Assembly (NCBI GenBank): GCA_934613645.1
Contig: CAKTTC010000011.1
Span: forward strand, 1-64,000
DNA: 64,000 nt
Source of the DNA: an uncultured Opitutales bacterium
Lineage (GTDB): Bacteria > Verrucomicrobiota > Verrucomicrobiia > Opitutales > Intestinicryptomonadaceae
Reading direction: 5' to 3'
Every line of letters begins with the position of its first letter. Position 1 is the first letter of the stretch. This document shows, one piece after another, positions 1 through 9,701 of this stretch. Made by a program: the position numbers and the translations under genes. A model generated the notes under the pieces. That model saw nothing but the letters and a program-made list of their open reading frames with translations, was not told where the DNA came from and ran no database searches.

Positions 1-373
1 TTTATTGAAAGCGAAAGAAAGTGGCAGTGGGAGAACGAAAGTAGGGGAAGAAAAGCGAGCAAGTTCAGTTCCCTTTTGTTTTTTGCGCGAGCCTCGCTTC
101 TAAATCCAACCCGTTTCCCGCAAACCTGCGTCGGGCAAGTGGTTCTGTTGCGCAGTGCTTTGTTTTTGGGTTTTGTTTTGCGGTGGAAGTGGGGTTGTTT
201 TCGCGCGGCGATTATGCGGGCGGGCGCGAAAAGTGGCTATTTTTCAGGAGATTTGCATAAAAATAAAAAAATATAAAAAATTTGTTGACAAAGCTAAAAA
301 ATTTTTAAGACTTAACTTCATACTGAATTTCTCCGATAGGAGATGGGGTAAATAAATAAAGTAGAAAAAAACT
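1..373. other. Left-edge intergenic stretch, no gene seen
   Basis: No convincing gene. The short frames here lack a ribosome-binding site and have compositions unlike the neighbouring proteins. The stretch becomes very A+T rich from about 255 to 360. It contains a TTGACA hexamer at 285-290, but no good -10 element lies at 16-18 bp from it, and a weak TCTCC/GGAGA hairpin sits near 330-345. It could be the tail or leader of something left of the window. Confidence 0.5.
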
Positions 374-403
374 GGACGGTAGCATTGGGGTATGCTACCG
401 TCC
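374..403 (-). terminator. Rho-independent terminator of rsmE
   Basis: A perfect 11-bp stem (GGACGGTAGCA at 374-384 with TGCTACCGTCC at 393-403) is followed, read on the minus strand, by a T run (the A run at 364-371). It lies 46 bp past the rsmE stop, so it should end that transcript. Confidence 0.85.
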
Positions 404-448
404 TTCATTTTGTAAATGCGCGTTTATCTGCGCGGTTGCGCCGCAAAT

Positions 449-1177
449 CTAAAGGTTCGCAATGAGCGAAAGCGTCGCTATCAGCGCAGTGTCGGTGCGC
501 AGCACGCGCTCGCCGAGCGACACAAGAACGTATTGGTTGTCGCGCAAAAGTTGGCGGTCGGCGTTTGTCCAGCCGCGTTCGCTCCCGAGGACAACGCTTG
601 TGTGGTCGTCTTTCATCGGGTTGTATGTCGAAAACGCTTCGGCAAACGACGCTTCGGCTTCGTAAATGTCGGGGGCGAGTTTTGTGTTGTTGATTTCGTC
701 GGAATTGTCGAGCATTTCCAAAGCCTGCTCGAGCGATTGGGCGTATTCGAATTCGGGAATTTGCGTTGCGCATGCCTGTTCCGCGCCGCGCTCGAACCAT
801 TTCAGGTATTCGCCCGAAGTGTAGAGGCTGCTTTTTGCGTAGCCCGCCTCGCCTTTCGACGCGGGGTAGAACACAAGCTTTTTCACCCCGAAGCACGCCG
901 ATTCAAACAGAAGCCGCTGCGCAATTTGCGGGCGCGCGTATGAAACAGCCACCGACACGTTCAGTTGGCGCGGTACGGCTATGTTTCTTGCGGGCGTCAG
1001 AACCGCTCCGCCGTCGGGCGTGTATGATATTTTGCAGACGTTGAGCGCGACGTTTATGTGTCCCGCGTAGATTTCGCCGCCGTCGGGCGTGTGCAGGACT
1101 TTTTTGATGTGCTCAAGTTTCGGGTTGTCGGGCGAAAGCGTAAGCGGAGCGTCTTCGGGGAATAAAATGCAATTCAT
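449..1177 (-). CDS. rsmE: 16S rRNA m3U1498 methyltransferase RsmE
   Basis: Cytosolic SPOUT-class methyltransferase that uses S-adenosylmethionine to methylate N3 of U1498 in 16S rRNA. The C-terminal knot region shows GSERGW near residues 198-203 and SLGERVLRTDTA at 220-231, matching the family's usual G-P/S-E-x-G and SLGxRILRxETA motifs. The frame stays open upstream to 1423, but I start at the ATG at 1177 (protein begins MNCILF). This gives 242 residues, the family's normal length, and avoids overlap with the divergent acyl-carrier gene. Single gene on the minus strand with its own terminator. Confidence 0.88.
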   Translation of the reverse strand: MNCILFPEDAPLTLSPDNPKLEHIKKVLHTPDGGEIYAGHINVALNVCKISYTPDGGAVLTPARNIAVPRQLNVSVAVSYARPQIAQRLLFESACFGVKKLVFYPASKGEAGYAKSSLYTSGEYLKWFERGAEQACATQIPEFEYAQSLEQALEMLDNSDEINNTKLAPDIYEAEASFAEAFSTYNPMKDDHTSVVLGSERGWTNADRQLLRDNQYVLVSLGERVLRTDTALIATLSLIANL

Positions 1178-1280
1178 TCGCCCAAAGATGGGCCACAAGC
1201 CGCGCGCGGGCAAATAAAAAATCGCGGCGGGGCGTTTTTTATGGGTTGAAAAAGAGAAATAATTGTGTTTGTATGCGGGT

Positions 1281-1640
1281 ATGAATTCTGAAAATTTTAC
1301 AGCGGAACAGGAGGCTTCCCTGCGCGAAGCCCTGAAAAGATGCTCGGCGGAAACAGTCGAAAACGCGGTCGCGTTTAGAAAAACGGGCAACAAGGCGTTG
1401 CTTGACGGCGTTGTAATAGGCATTATTGAACGCTATACCGAGCCGGAAAAACGCGAACTCCTCCACAAGGGCGACGACTCCATTGACATGGTGAAAGACC
1501 TTGAATTGGACTCGCTTACAATGGTCGAAATTGTTCTGTGCGTTGAGGACGCCCTCGCCGTTACAATAGACAACGAAGACGTTCAGCGTTTGCACACTCT
1601 CGGCGACATCAAGGCGTATATCGCAAAGAAAGTCGGTTAA
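1281..1640 (+). CDS. Acyl carrier protein with N-terminal extension
   Basis: A carrier protein that would hold acyl groups on a 4'-phosphopantetheine arm. The attachment motif is LDSLTMVEI with the modified serine at residue 78, followed by the usual acidic helix. At 119 residues it is about 40 longer than a housekeeping ACP (about 78), and the extra part is an N-terminal helix-rich segment ending near the LLDGVV stretch. The ATG at 1281 is preferred to one at 1263. It stands alone, divergent from rsmE, with a strong terminator behind it and no fatty-acid gene beside it, so it may be a specialised rather than the main ACP. The partner enzyme cannot be told from this window. Confidence 0.75.
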   Translation: MNSENFTAEQEASLREALKRCSAETVENAVAFRKTGNKALLDGVVIGIIERYTEPEKRELLHKGDDSIDMVKDLELDSLTMVEIVLCVEDALAVTIDNEDVQRLHTLGDIKAYIAKKVG

Positions 1641-1654
1641 TATCGTTTTTATCG

Positions 1655-1702
1655 CGGGGGGAAGATTGTCCGTTTTGTGCGGACGCCCCCCCCGTTTTTT
1701 TT
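1655..1702 (+). terminator. Terminator after the acyl carrier gene
   Basis: Stem CGGGGGG (1655-1661) with CCCCCCCG (1687-1694), plus an inner GTCCG/CGGAC pairing, followed by eight T. Placed 15 bp after the stop codon. Confidence 0.8.
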
Positions 1703-1758
1703 AACGCTGCCGCGTTTGTTTCCGATTCATTCGGAAGCGCGGCGGAACATCGTTTTTT

Positions 1759-2769
1759 ATGCAACCCGAACGGAACATTCCCAATTCTGTAATCGTCAGG
1801 CGTCTTACCAAGCAATACGGTTCGGTAAAGGCCATTGACAACGTGTCCTTCCGCATAGGCAGGGGCGAAATTGTCGGTTTTCTCGGGCCGAACGGCGCGG
1901 GCAAAAGCACCACCATGAAAATCGTTTCGGGAATAATGCCCGCGTCGTCGGGCAGCGTGGAGATTTGCGGCGTAAGCGTTGCGCTCAATCCCGACGAAGC
2001 CAAGCGGCATATCGGCTACATGCCCGAAAACAACCCCCTCCCCGAAGATTTGCGCGTTGACGAGTATCTGAAAGTCCGCGCCAAGCTCAAGGGCATTCCG
2101 CGTTCCGAAGTGGCGAACGCCGTCGAGGAGGTCATGGAGATATGCCAGCTAAACCGCAAGGCGTATCGGAAAATAATAGGGAATTTGTCGAAGGGCTTCA
2201 GGCAGCGCGTGGGCATAGCCGACGCAATTTTGGCGCACCCCGACGTCATCATTATGGACGAACCCACAATCGGGCTTGACCCCCACCAGATTATGGCAAT
2301 CCGCGAGCTGATAAACTCGCTGCGGGGAAAGATGAGCGTGATAATAAGCTCGCATATCCTCCCCGAAATCGAGCTTGTTTGCGACAGGGTTATAATCATC
2401 AACCAAGGCTCGATAGTCGCAAGCGGAACGTCGGAGACTTTGCGCAACGAGTTTATCGCCTCCGACAGGTATTGCGCGGTTTTGCGCATGGACGCGCCCG
2501 CAATGGCTGCCGCCCTGAAAACCTTCGCGCCCGACTGCGTGCTTGAGTCAACAAAAGACGCGGGCGGCGGATTTTTCGAACACACTTTGAAAGCCCCCGT
2601 AAACTCGCATTTGGGGGAACTTCTCATCGGGGAGCTGTCTAAGGATTCGTCGAATATGCTTCGCGAGGTTTCGTTTAAAAAGCCGAGTCTCGAGGAGATA
2701 TTCATGGCGGCAACCCGACGCAGTTGGGAACAGGTTTTGTCTTCGCAAAGCAGGGCTGAAAAACAATGA
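1759..2769 (+). CDS. ABC transporter ATP-binding protein, GldA-like
   Basis: Nucleotide-binding subunit of an ABC-2 type transporter, cytosolic face of the inner membrane. Walker A GPNGAGKST at residues 43-51, signature LSKGFRQR at 143-150, Walker B with DEPT at 167-170, and the H-loop in SSHILPEIE further on. The 336 residues include a C-terminal extension typical of the CcmA/GldA/NosF-type ATPases. It overlaps the permease gene by ATGA, so the two are translationally coupled. The order ATPase, permease, GldG-like protein matches the gldA-gldFG arrangement known from Bacteroidetes gliding motility, but such sets are common in non-gliding bacteria too. The substrate is unknown. Confidence 0.85.
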   Translation: MQPERNIPNSVIVRRLTKQYGSVKAIDNVSFRIGRGEIVGFLGPNGAGKSTTMKIVSGIMPASSGSVEICGVSVALNPDEAKRHIGYMPENNPLPEDLRVDEYLKVRAKLKGIPRSEVANAVEEVMEICQLNRKAYRKIIGNLSKGFRQRVGIADAILAHPDVIIMDEPTIGLDPHQIMAIRELINSLRGKMSVIISSHILPEIELVCDRVIIINQGSIVASGTSETLRNEFIASDRYCAVLRMDAPAMAAALKTFAPDCVLESTKDAGGGFFEHTLKAPVNSHLGELLIGELSKDSSNMLREVSFKKPSLEEIFMAATRRSWEQVLSSQSRAEKQ

Positions 2770-3530
2770 GAAAATTTATAATACTTTTGCGGCATCAAAT
2801 ATGGCTCATGGCGATTTCGTCGTCTACATATTTTGCGGCGTTTTTGTTTTTGGGATTTATGGCGGCGGCGTTTTTGTGGACAATCCACAGCGTAAGCATT
2901 GTGCCCGAAAAGGAGTCGCCCACGGCTCTGTTTTTGAACATATTTTGGCTTCCCGTTTTGTTTATGGTGCCGCTGCTTACAATGCGCAGCATCTCCGACG
3001 AACTTAGGCGCGGAACGCTTGCAAGCTTGATGTCCACGGCGGTTTCGGCTTGGCAGATTGTGCTTTCGAAATTCTTGGCGTGCTACATTTTCTATGTTGT
3101 GCTGTGGCTGCTTACGCTCGTGTATGTGGCGGTTGCGTGTTGGTATTTGCCGCACGTGGGCGCGGACGACTTTTTCGAATCCTCGCAGCTGGCGTCGGGC
3201 TACAGCTTCGTTTTCCTGACGGGGGCAACCTACATTTCGATAGGCATATTCGCAAGCTCGCTTACGCGGACGACGCTCGTGGCGGGAATGCTGTCTTTCG
3301 GAATGCTGTTTTTCTTCGTCGTGGGCGCGGGTGTGCTGGAAAGCCTGAACCTTTCGGGCGGCGGATTCTCGGGATACCTCGTGCGCGCGTCGGGCAATTT
3401 GCACACTTTCAGACAGCTTGAAAACTTCAACAATTCGCTTATCGACACGCGCCCGTTCTTCTTCTACCTGAGCACGGCGTGCGTTTTTCTGGCGATAACG
3501 TGCCTGATTACGGAGTCAAAAAACAGATAG
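2766..3530 (+). CDS. ABC-2 type permease, GldF-like
   Basis: Integral membrane subunit of 254 residues with about six hydrophobic segments, starting with one near residues 15-40 and ending with one at the extreme C terminus. It overlaps the ATPase stop by ATGA and is followed after one base by the GldG-like gene. The family moves substrates across the inner membrane or handles envelope components. Nothing here identifies the cargo. Confidence 0.78.
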   Translation: MRKFIILLRHQIWLMAISSSTYFAAFLFLGFMAAAFLWTIHSVSIVPEKESPTALFLNIFWLPVLFMVPLLTMRSISDELRRGTLASLMSTAVSAWQIVLSKFLACYIFYVVLWLLTLVYVAVACWYLPHVGADDFFESSQLASGYSFVFLTGATYISIGIFASSLTRTTLVAGMLSFGMLFFFVVGAGVLESLNLSGGGFSGYLVRASGNLHTFRQLENFNNSLIDTRPFFFYLSTACVFLAITCLITESKNR

Positions 3531-3531
3531 T

Positions 3532-5001
3532 ATGAACCTCGACGACTTCAAAATTACAACGCGCATACGCAAACTGAATCTGTTTGCGCAGATAGTCCTC
3601 GGCGTTTTGCTTTATCTGGGGATGAATTACGTTGCGGCGCGCCACTACGCGCGGTTCGATTTTTCCGAAAGCAGGCGGAACTCGCTTTCGCCCGAGAGCG
3701 TGGCGTATATAAAGAACCTCAAAACGCCGATTGACTTGTATGTTGTGGTGTCCACAAAAAACAGGGCGAACGAAAACACGTCGGTTCTCAACGACCTTCG
3801 TCTGTTCCTGAACCAGTATGCGTATGAGTCGAAACGGCCGAACAAAATTTCGGTGAAGTTTGTCGACGCCACGCGCGAGAACCTGAAAACGGAAGACTTG
3901 GTCAAGCGTTTCGGGCAGAATATCGACAACTGCGTTATTGTTTCGGGGAAGCTTCGCTACAAAATAATTCCGATTTCCGACTTCTACACGATTGTGGACA
4001 AGTCGAAGAAGGAGTTCAACGGGGAGTCGCTGATGAGTTCGGCAATACTGAACGTTTCAAGCCCGAAGCAGTCGAAAATCTACTTCACGCGCGGGCACGG
4101 CGAGGCGGACATCTTCGACACGAATCCCGTCTCGGGGCTGTCGTCATTTTCGGCGGTGTTGCAGTCGCAGAACTTCAAGCTTGAGCCGCTCGAAATCAAC
4201 AGAGCCGACTCCGTTCTCTCCGACGCCGACATGCTCGTGATTGCCGCTCCCAATACGCCGTTTTCGGCGTTCGAGGTTGAGCAAATCAGAAAATACCTGC
4301 TAAAGAACAACGGCAGGGTAGTGGTGTTCCTTAAAATGGGCGGGCTGCGCGGGCTTGACGAAGTCCTCTACGAGTGGGGCTTGCGCAGCGACAATATGCT
4401 TGTGGTGGACTCGGGCGGCGATTTCAAAAATGCCGACGGCGACTTGATTGCGCGCACTTTCCCGCAGAAATCGCACCCCATTGTGAAATATTTGATAGCT
4501 ACCGAAATGCCGGTGCAGTTCGGCTCGGTGCGCCCCGTGCGTCCCGATATGGGCGCGCCCGAAGACGCGTCGCTTAAGCTTGACTACCTCATTTTAAGCT
4601 CGCCCTCAAGCTGGGCTGAAAAGGCATACGGCGCGGGCGGCTACACTTTCGACGACTCCACCGACCTGCGGGGGCCCGTCCCCCTTGCAATGGTTGCAAG
4701 CAGAACGGGCAGCAACGAGCTTGGGTTGGCAATCCCCGGCGGGAAGCTCGCCGTTTTCGGCGACGAAACTTTTGTGGCAAACAAGTGGTTCAATCACTTG
4801 GGCAATTCCATTCTGGCAATCAATACTATAAATTGGATGTTCGACGACGGGCGCATGCTAAACATTCCGCCGCGCAAAATGAAGATGTATTCGCTCACCG
4901 TTTCAAGCAACCAGTATTTGGGCTTGGCGTTGCGTCTGTTTGCGCTGCCGTGCGCAATATTGGCGTTGGGAATGACGGTGTCGTTCGTCCGCAGAAATTG
5001 A
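3532..5001 (+). CDS. GldG-like ABC auxiliary protein
   Basis: A 489-residue protein with one N-terminal membrane segment (about residues 17-37), a long soluble region with the architecture of the GldG / ABC_transp_aux family, and a C-terminal membrane segment (about 462-485). It should sit in the inner membrane with its large domain outside the cytosol. It lies one base after the permease and seven bases before the DUF4340 gene, so all are probably made together. Confidence 0.75.
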   Translation: MNLDDFKITTRIRKLNLFAQIVLGVLLYLGMNYVAARHYARFDFSESRRNSLSPESVAYIKNLKTPIDLYVVVSTKNRANENTSVLNDLRLFLNQYAYESKRPNKISVKFVDATRENLKTEDLVKRFGQNIDNCVIVSGKLRYKIIPISDFYTIVDKSKKEFNGESLMSSAILNVSSPKQSKIYFTRGHGEADIFDTNPVSGLSSFSAVLQSQNFKLEPLEINRADSVLSDADMLVIAAPNTPFSAFEVEQIRKYLLKNNGRVVVFLKMGGLRGLDEVLYEWGLRSDNMLVVDSGGDFKNADGDLIARTFPQKSHPIVKYLIATEMPVQFGSVRPVRPDMGAPEDASLKLDYLILSSPSSWAEKAYGAGGYTFDDSTDLRGPVPLAMVASRTGSNELGLAIPGGKLAVFGDETFVANKWFNHLGNSILAINTINWMFDDGRMLNIPPRKMKMYSLTVSSNQYLGLALRLFALPCAILALGMTVSFVRRN

Positions 5002-5008
5002 GGTAAAT

Positions 5009-6853
5009 ATGAGATTCCGTCTTACAGTTTTTTTGTTGTTGGCGAACGCGGTTTTGCTGTTTCTGATTTGGTCTTTCGACGGTTCTTCCGAGAGGGCGTC
5101 GGGCAGGCAGGCGGCCAACAGGATTGTCGATTTTTCTTATCTCGAAATTTCGGGGAAAAACGTCGATAAACCGCGCGTGTTGAAGTTCGAAAACAACCAG
5201 TGGCGCATTGTTTCGCCGATAGAATGGAAGGCGAATCTGTTCGCCGTAAACAGGATAAAAACGCAGATAGAATTCCTCGACAGGCAGACAAGCTTCTCAT
5301 TCGCGGAGGCGTTGCGCGCGGGGCATTCGCCCGAAGAATACGGCTTGAACGACCCCCTCTACGTTCTGCGTTTCGGCAGCGCATCAAATACCAACACGAT
5401 AAAAATCGGCAAAAGCACGGCTCTGGGCGGGCGTTTCTACCTGCTTGACGAGTCCGCCGACAGCGTCGTTGTTGTCGACGGAGAAACGGTGGATTCGCTC
5501 ATTCAGGATATGGAACGCCTGCGCGACCAGACCGTTTTCAACATCTCCAAATACGAAATTTCGGCGTTCTCGGTGCGTTTCCCCGTTTCGAAAAACGACG
5601 CCGAATTCAGGCGCGTGGGGCTTGTGAAGGAGTCGGGCAGCTGGCGGTTCGAAACCCCGATAGTGGCTCCCGCCGACGCCGCCGAAGTCGACGCGTTCCT
5701 GAACGATTTAAGCAAGCTTGTTGCGCTGAATTTCTCCGTGGGCAAAAAACAGAAAACGGGCTTCGAGCTGTTTTCGCTGCCGTGGGCAATCACGCTGCAG
5801 GGCTTGAACAAAAGGGAGGTTCTTCTTCTGGGCGAGACGACCGACGACGGCAAACAGGTGTTTGCGCGCTTCGAAAACAACCCCACAATCTTCGCCGTCG
5901 ACGCGTCCATTCTCGGCAGGATAGAGCACTTGCAGACCACCCTGCGCGACAAGGTTGTTCTCAGAACGTCGCCGTCGCGCATAACGGGAATAGACATTTC
6001 CGAAAACGGCAGGAAAATAGGCCTGCGCAAAGTAAAGGACGGCAACTGGGAGGTGATTGCCCAGAACGGCAAAACGGTTCTGGCGAATTTGGCTTTGGTC
6101 AACAAGCTTCTGCTTAAGCTCGAGGCGGTTCGCGCGCAGGAATTTGTTGCCGACAACGCCCGCCCCTCCGAATACGGAATAAACGCCGATTCGCTCAAAA
6201 TTTCGGTAATCGACGGCAATTCGGAAAAGCCCGTTTCCATTTCGATAGGCTCGGCATACAAGGCGCAGGGCAAATTCTACCGCCGCTATGCAACCGTAGA
6301 CGGGCGTTCGGTGTTCGGTATCGGGCTTGACCTGCCGAACCTCGCCGTGGCCGACGCGCTCCAGTTCCGCAACGCGCTTGTGGCATCGCTCGACGGCGCG
6401 GAGATTGAGTCGCTGAAAATTGAAAATCTCGAAACGGCAAAGACTGTGTTCGAAGTGGCCTTCAAGGACGGCAAACCCGCTTCGCCCCTCTCGAAGCGCG
6501 ATTCCGACGCCCTGCGCGCGCTTGTGGCGTTCGCCCGAAACACTGTTGCAGGCTCTTGGACGGGACGCGCATTTAACGAAACGGGCGTGGAGGTCGATAA
6601 AAACAAAATCGAAAAATGGAACTACGCATTGACAGTCCGCTACCTGCCGAAGTCGGCACAGAAGCCGCTTGTGCGCCGCTGGCTGTTGACGAAGCGCATA
6701 GGCGCAACTGTCCAGTATTGCTCAGTGGGCGGCTTCGACGCATTGTTCTTCCCCGAGCCCGCGCTGATAAACGCGTTTTTCGAACTCTCCCAAGAGAAAG
6801 CTCCGCCGCCGCAGCTCGACAATCCCGAGCCTGTAGCTCCGCAAAAAAAGTAG
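5009..6853 (+). CDS. DUF4340 domain protein, membrane anchored
   Basis: 614 residues with a single N-terminal hydrophobic anchor (about residues 3-20) followed by a large soluble region with repeated beta-rich blocks of the kind annotated as DUF4340. The family is commonly found directly behind GldG-like genes, as here, and is thought to work with them; its biochemical role is not known to me. The start is backed by GAGGT six bases before the ATG. The C-terminal end is proline-rich. Confidence 0.72.
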   Translation: MRFRLTVFLLLANAVLLFLIWSFDGSSERASGRQAANRIVDFSYLEISGKNVDKPRVLKFENNQWRIVSPIEWKANLFAVNRIKTQIEFLDRQTSFSFAEALRAGHSPEEYGLNDPLYVLRFGSASNTNTIKIGKSTALGGRFYLLDESADSVVVVDGETVDSLIQDMERLRDQTVFNISKYEISAFSVRFPVSKNDAEFRRVGLVKESGSWRFETPIVAPADAAEVDAFLNDLSKLVALNFSVGKKQKTGFELFSLPWAITLQGLNKREVLLLGETTDDGKQVFARFENNPTIFAVDASILGRIEHLQTTLRDKVVLRTSPSRITGIDISENGRKIGLRKVKDGNWEVIAQNGKTVLANLALVNKLLLKLEAVRAQEFVADNARPSEYGINADSLKISVIDGNSEKPVSISIGSAYKAQGKFYRRYATVDGRSVFGIGLDLPNLAVADALQFRNALVASLDGAEIESLKIENLETAKTVFEVAFKDGKPASPLSKRDSDALRALVAFARNTVAGSWTGRAFNETGVEVDKNKIEKWNYALTVRYLPKSAQKPLVRRWLLTKRIGATVQYCSVGGFDALFFPEPALINAFFELSQEKAPPPQLDNPEPVAPQKK

Positions 6854-6860
6854 GGCGCGT

Positions 6861-9653
6861 ATGACGAATACGGTCGGAAAATTCTGGGGTTTTCTGAAGA
6901 TTCTCAACGCCGTATTGGGCGCGTCCGCGCTCTGCCTTTCGGCGGTGCTGTATTGCGCCGCTTTCGGGAAATACATTCCGCTGCCCGATTTCCTGCTTGA
7001 AAAAATTCTCGCCTACGCCGACGCAAACGGGCTTGAGGTCGAATTTTCCTCGGCGGGATTGGGGGCTGATTTTTCGGTCGTTGCCGAAAACGTTTCGGTG
7101 CGCGCGCACGGAATGCCGCGCGGATTTTTTTCGGCGGAGCGCGTCTGCGTGAAGCCCGATTTTCGGAGGCTGTTTTCCGCGCCCGTTCGGCGCGTGGAGA
7201 TTGCGGGGGCGTCGGCTTTTCCCTCGCAAAACGGCGACGCGCTCGTGCGCGACATCAACGCGGCAGTCGTCCTTTCCGACGGCAACTACAGGCTGGAAAA
7301 CCTGCGCTTCAAGTTTCGGAATCTGAACGTTTCTGCCCGCGGCGCGGTTGAGAAAAATTTTTCGACCGCCGATTTCGAAAATATCGCGCAGATTCTTTCG
7401 GGGTATTTTTCGGCGCAAGACAACCCCGCGCCGACCGCGAAGCCCGCCTCCGCGCCCGCCGCCAAGCAGCCGTGCAACGCCGCCGTGCTTGTGCGCGACG
7501 CCGACATTGCGCTTTCGGAGTCGGCGCGCGAAATCGACAAATATTCGTCGGTGCTTGAGTATCCGTTTTTGACTGTGGAGTTCGGGCTGCTCGGCGGCGG
7601 GCGCAACTTTGTCAACGTGCGGCTCGACTCCAACAAAGCCGACATTTCCGCTTTCGGCGTGCCCGCGCAGCTCGACGAAGTTCTGGCGTCGCTGAGCTAC
7701 GCCAACACCAAAACGCGCGAGCGCATAACGCTTTCGTTTTCGGCGGCGGGCGCAAAAAGTGGCGCGTATTCCGTTTCGGCGCAAAAGCTCGAGGCGCGCG
7801 CGGGCGTTAACGTGAACGCAAAGGAGGTTGCGCTTTTCGACGTTGCGGCGTCGGCGGGGCGGCTTGAATACGACGGCACGGGCTTGGACGGGGTTGCCGT
7901 TTCCAAACGCCTCCTTTCCAAAACGTCGTTCGCCGACGACTGGTATTTTCTGCTTTCGCTCGGCAACCGCAGGGTGGGCGGGAAAATCGACTACAAAGAC
8001 GGCGTTGTCTCGTGCAATTTTTCGGGGAGCGTCAATCCCGCCCCGCTGTTCGGGCGGCGCGAACTTGCCGACATTCCCGAAATGCGCAGCTTCGATTTCC
8101 CTCAGGGTATCGACCTAAGCGGCAGCGCGGAATACAAGCTCGGCGCGGCGTTTCCCAAGCTTTCGGCTTCCGTCGAGGCGGCCGACTGCGAGATTATGGG
8201 GCTTGCAATAGACCGCGTTCGCGCCGACGTATCCTTTGCCGACGGCGTGCTTTCGTGCCCCGAAGTTGACGCGCTTTCGAAGGAAGGCTGGCGCGTGCGC
8301 GGCAGCTATCTGCAGAGTTTCATCGACAACAAATACGACATTTCCGTCACGGGGCGGCTTCGTCCGATGGCGATAGCGCATTTTATGGAGCCGTGGTGGA
8401 CGAAAGTAATGGGCGCGTTCACGTTCAAAAAGGGCGCGCAAATGCCGTTTGCCGACGTTCGCGTAGAGGGGGCATGGGGCGCGCCCGAAAACATCTGGTG
8501 CTTCGGCTATGTGCGCGGCGAAAACGCGCTCTACAACGGGTGCGAGTTCGATTCGTTTTCAATGAACATTTGGGTGAACCCCGCGCGAATCAGCGTCTAC
8601 AATATCGACCTTTCCGCGGGCGGCGGCTCGCGCAAAGGCGCGTGTGCCATTGAGTGGCTTTACGGCGCGGGCGGGCTTACGTCATACGAGAAGCAGCGTC
8701 TGTTTTTCGAATCAACTCTCGACGCCAAAGAACTGCTTGCGCTCGGCGGCAGCGACGCCCAATCGGTGCTCGACGCCGTTTCGTTTGCCGCGCCGCCGCG
8801 CCTCGTCTTAAGCGGCGTTATGGCGAACGAATCGAACAATCCCGAGAAAATGCGCGACATTTTCAACGCCGAAGTTTGGGCGAAGGATTTGCAGGTTGAC
8901 GTGATAAAAATTGAAAACGCCCACTTTTTTGTTGCCACCGACAAAATCCTCACCGACATCTACGGCGCGGATTTCGTCTTCTGCGGCGGCAAGGCGGAGG
9001 GCGGAGTGGTGCTTGAAAAAGTCGGCAAAAGCATTGTAGCCGACGGCTTCGCAAAGGCGCGCAATATGGCGCAGGACAAGTTTTTCGACTTCCTCGCGTC
9101 GTTGGGCGAGGGTGGGAAGGCGTCGGAACCCCTCTTCGGAAGCGACAAGGGCGGCTTTGTCACCGCCGACATCAAACTGCGCGGCGACATCGAAAACATG
9201 GCATTCGCCGAAGGTTCGGGAAACGTGGCGATTGAAAATTCGGAATTTTTAAAACTCAATTTGTTCGGGGCAATTTCAAAGGCGTTTTCCGCCGTCGGGC
9301 TGCCCGTGGGGGCTTTCGACATCACGAACGTCCGCGCGGAGCTTGAGCTTTCCTCGGGCGAGCTGAAACTTGCCCCGCTCGAAATTTCGGGGCCTTCAAT
9401 GCGCGTGATAGGCGCAACAGTCTACGTTTTCTCCGACGACACCGTGCGCGGCGAACTGAAGGCGTATCCGTTCGACAACGTCCGCAGCGCGCTTGTTTCG
9501 GCGGTGAACAAAGTGGTAAACCCCATTATGGATTCCGTGCGCGTATCGGTCTCGGGCACTATTTCCGACCCGAAGTTCTCCGCGAGAATCACGCCCGTCG
9601 ACATAATCCGCAGCGAGGAAAAAGTAATCGAACGCATCGACGGCGCGCTGTGA
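6861..9653 (+). CDS. AsmA-like envelope protein
   Basis: 930 residues with an N-terminal membrane anchor (about residues 12-34) followed by a long repetitive beta-rich region. The last 150 or so residues look like the AsmA C-terminal domain, with the pattern of alternating function-free hydrophobic strands and a final DIIRSEEKV. AsmA-like proteins form long grooves that bridge inner and outer membranes, and several move phospholipid. It is the last gene of the ABC/GldG/DUF4340 set, 7 bp behind it, which suggests an envelope-building role for the whole module. Family assignment rests on architecture and the C-terminal pattern only. Confidence 0.62.
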   Translation: MTNTVGKFWGFLKILNAVLGASALCLSAVLYCAAFGKYIPLPDFLLEKILAYADANGLEVEFSSAGLGADFSVVAENVSVRAHGMPRGFFSAERVCVKPDFRRLFSAPVRRVEIAGASAFPSQNGDALVRDINAAVVLSDGNYRLENLRFKFRNLNVSARGAVEKNFSTADFENIAQILSGYFSAQDNPAPTAKPASAPAAKQPCNAAVLVRDADIALSESAREIDKYSSVLEYPFLTVEFGLLGGGRNFVNVRLDSNKADISAFGVPAQLDEVLASLSYANTKTRERITLSFSAAGAKSGAYSVSAQKLEARAGVNVNAKEVALFDVAASAGRLEYDGTGLDGVAVSKRLLSKTSFADDWYFLLSLGNRRVGGKIDYKDGVVSCNFSGSVNPAPLFGRRELADIPEMRSFDFPQGIDLSGSAEYKLGAAFPKLSASVEAADCEIMGLAIDRVRADVSFADGVLSCPEVDALSKEGWRVRGSYLQSFIDNKYDISVTGRLRPMAIAHFMEPWWTKVMGAFTFKKGAQMPFADVRVEGAWGAPENIWCFGYVRGENALYNGCEFDSFSMNIWVNPARISVYNIDLSAGGGSRKGACAIEWLYGAGGLTSYEKQRLFFESTLDAKELLALGGSDAQSVLDAVSFAAPPRLVLSGVMANESNNPEKMRDIFNAEVWAKDLQVDVIKIENAHFFVATDKILTDIYGADFVFCGGKAEGGVVLEKVGKSIVADGFAKARNMAQDKFFDFLASLGEGGKASEPLFGSDKGGFVTADIKLRGDIENMAFAEGSGNVAIENSEFLKLNLFGAISKAFSAVGLPVGAFDITNVRAELELSSGELKLAPLEISGPSMRVIGATVYVFSDDTVRGELKAYPFDNVRSALVSAVNKVVNPIMDSVRVSVSGTISDPKFSARITPVDIIRSEEKVIERIDGAL

Positions 9654-9701
9654 TATTTTCTTTCTTGTAAAAAATAAAAAGCCTCCTAATCTGCAACTAC
9701 T

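Noticed and set aside
285..313. Promoter at the left edge
   Set aside because: A good TTGACA but no -10 hexamer at the right spacing, and no gene downstream on the plus strand.
416..943. Long plus-strand frames over rsmE
   Set aside because: They mirror a confident gene on the other strand, have repeated arginine and valine-rich composition, and no start signal.
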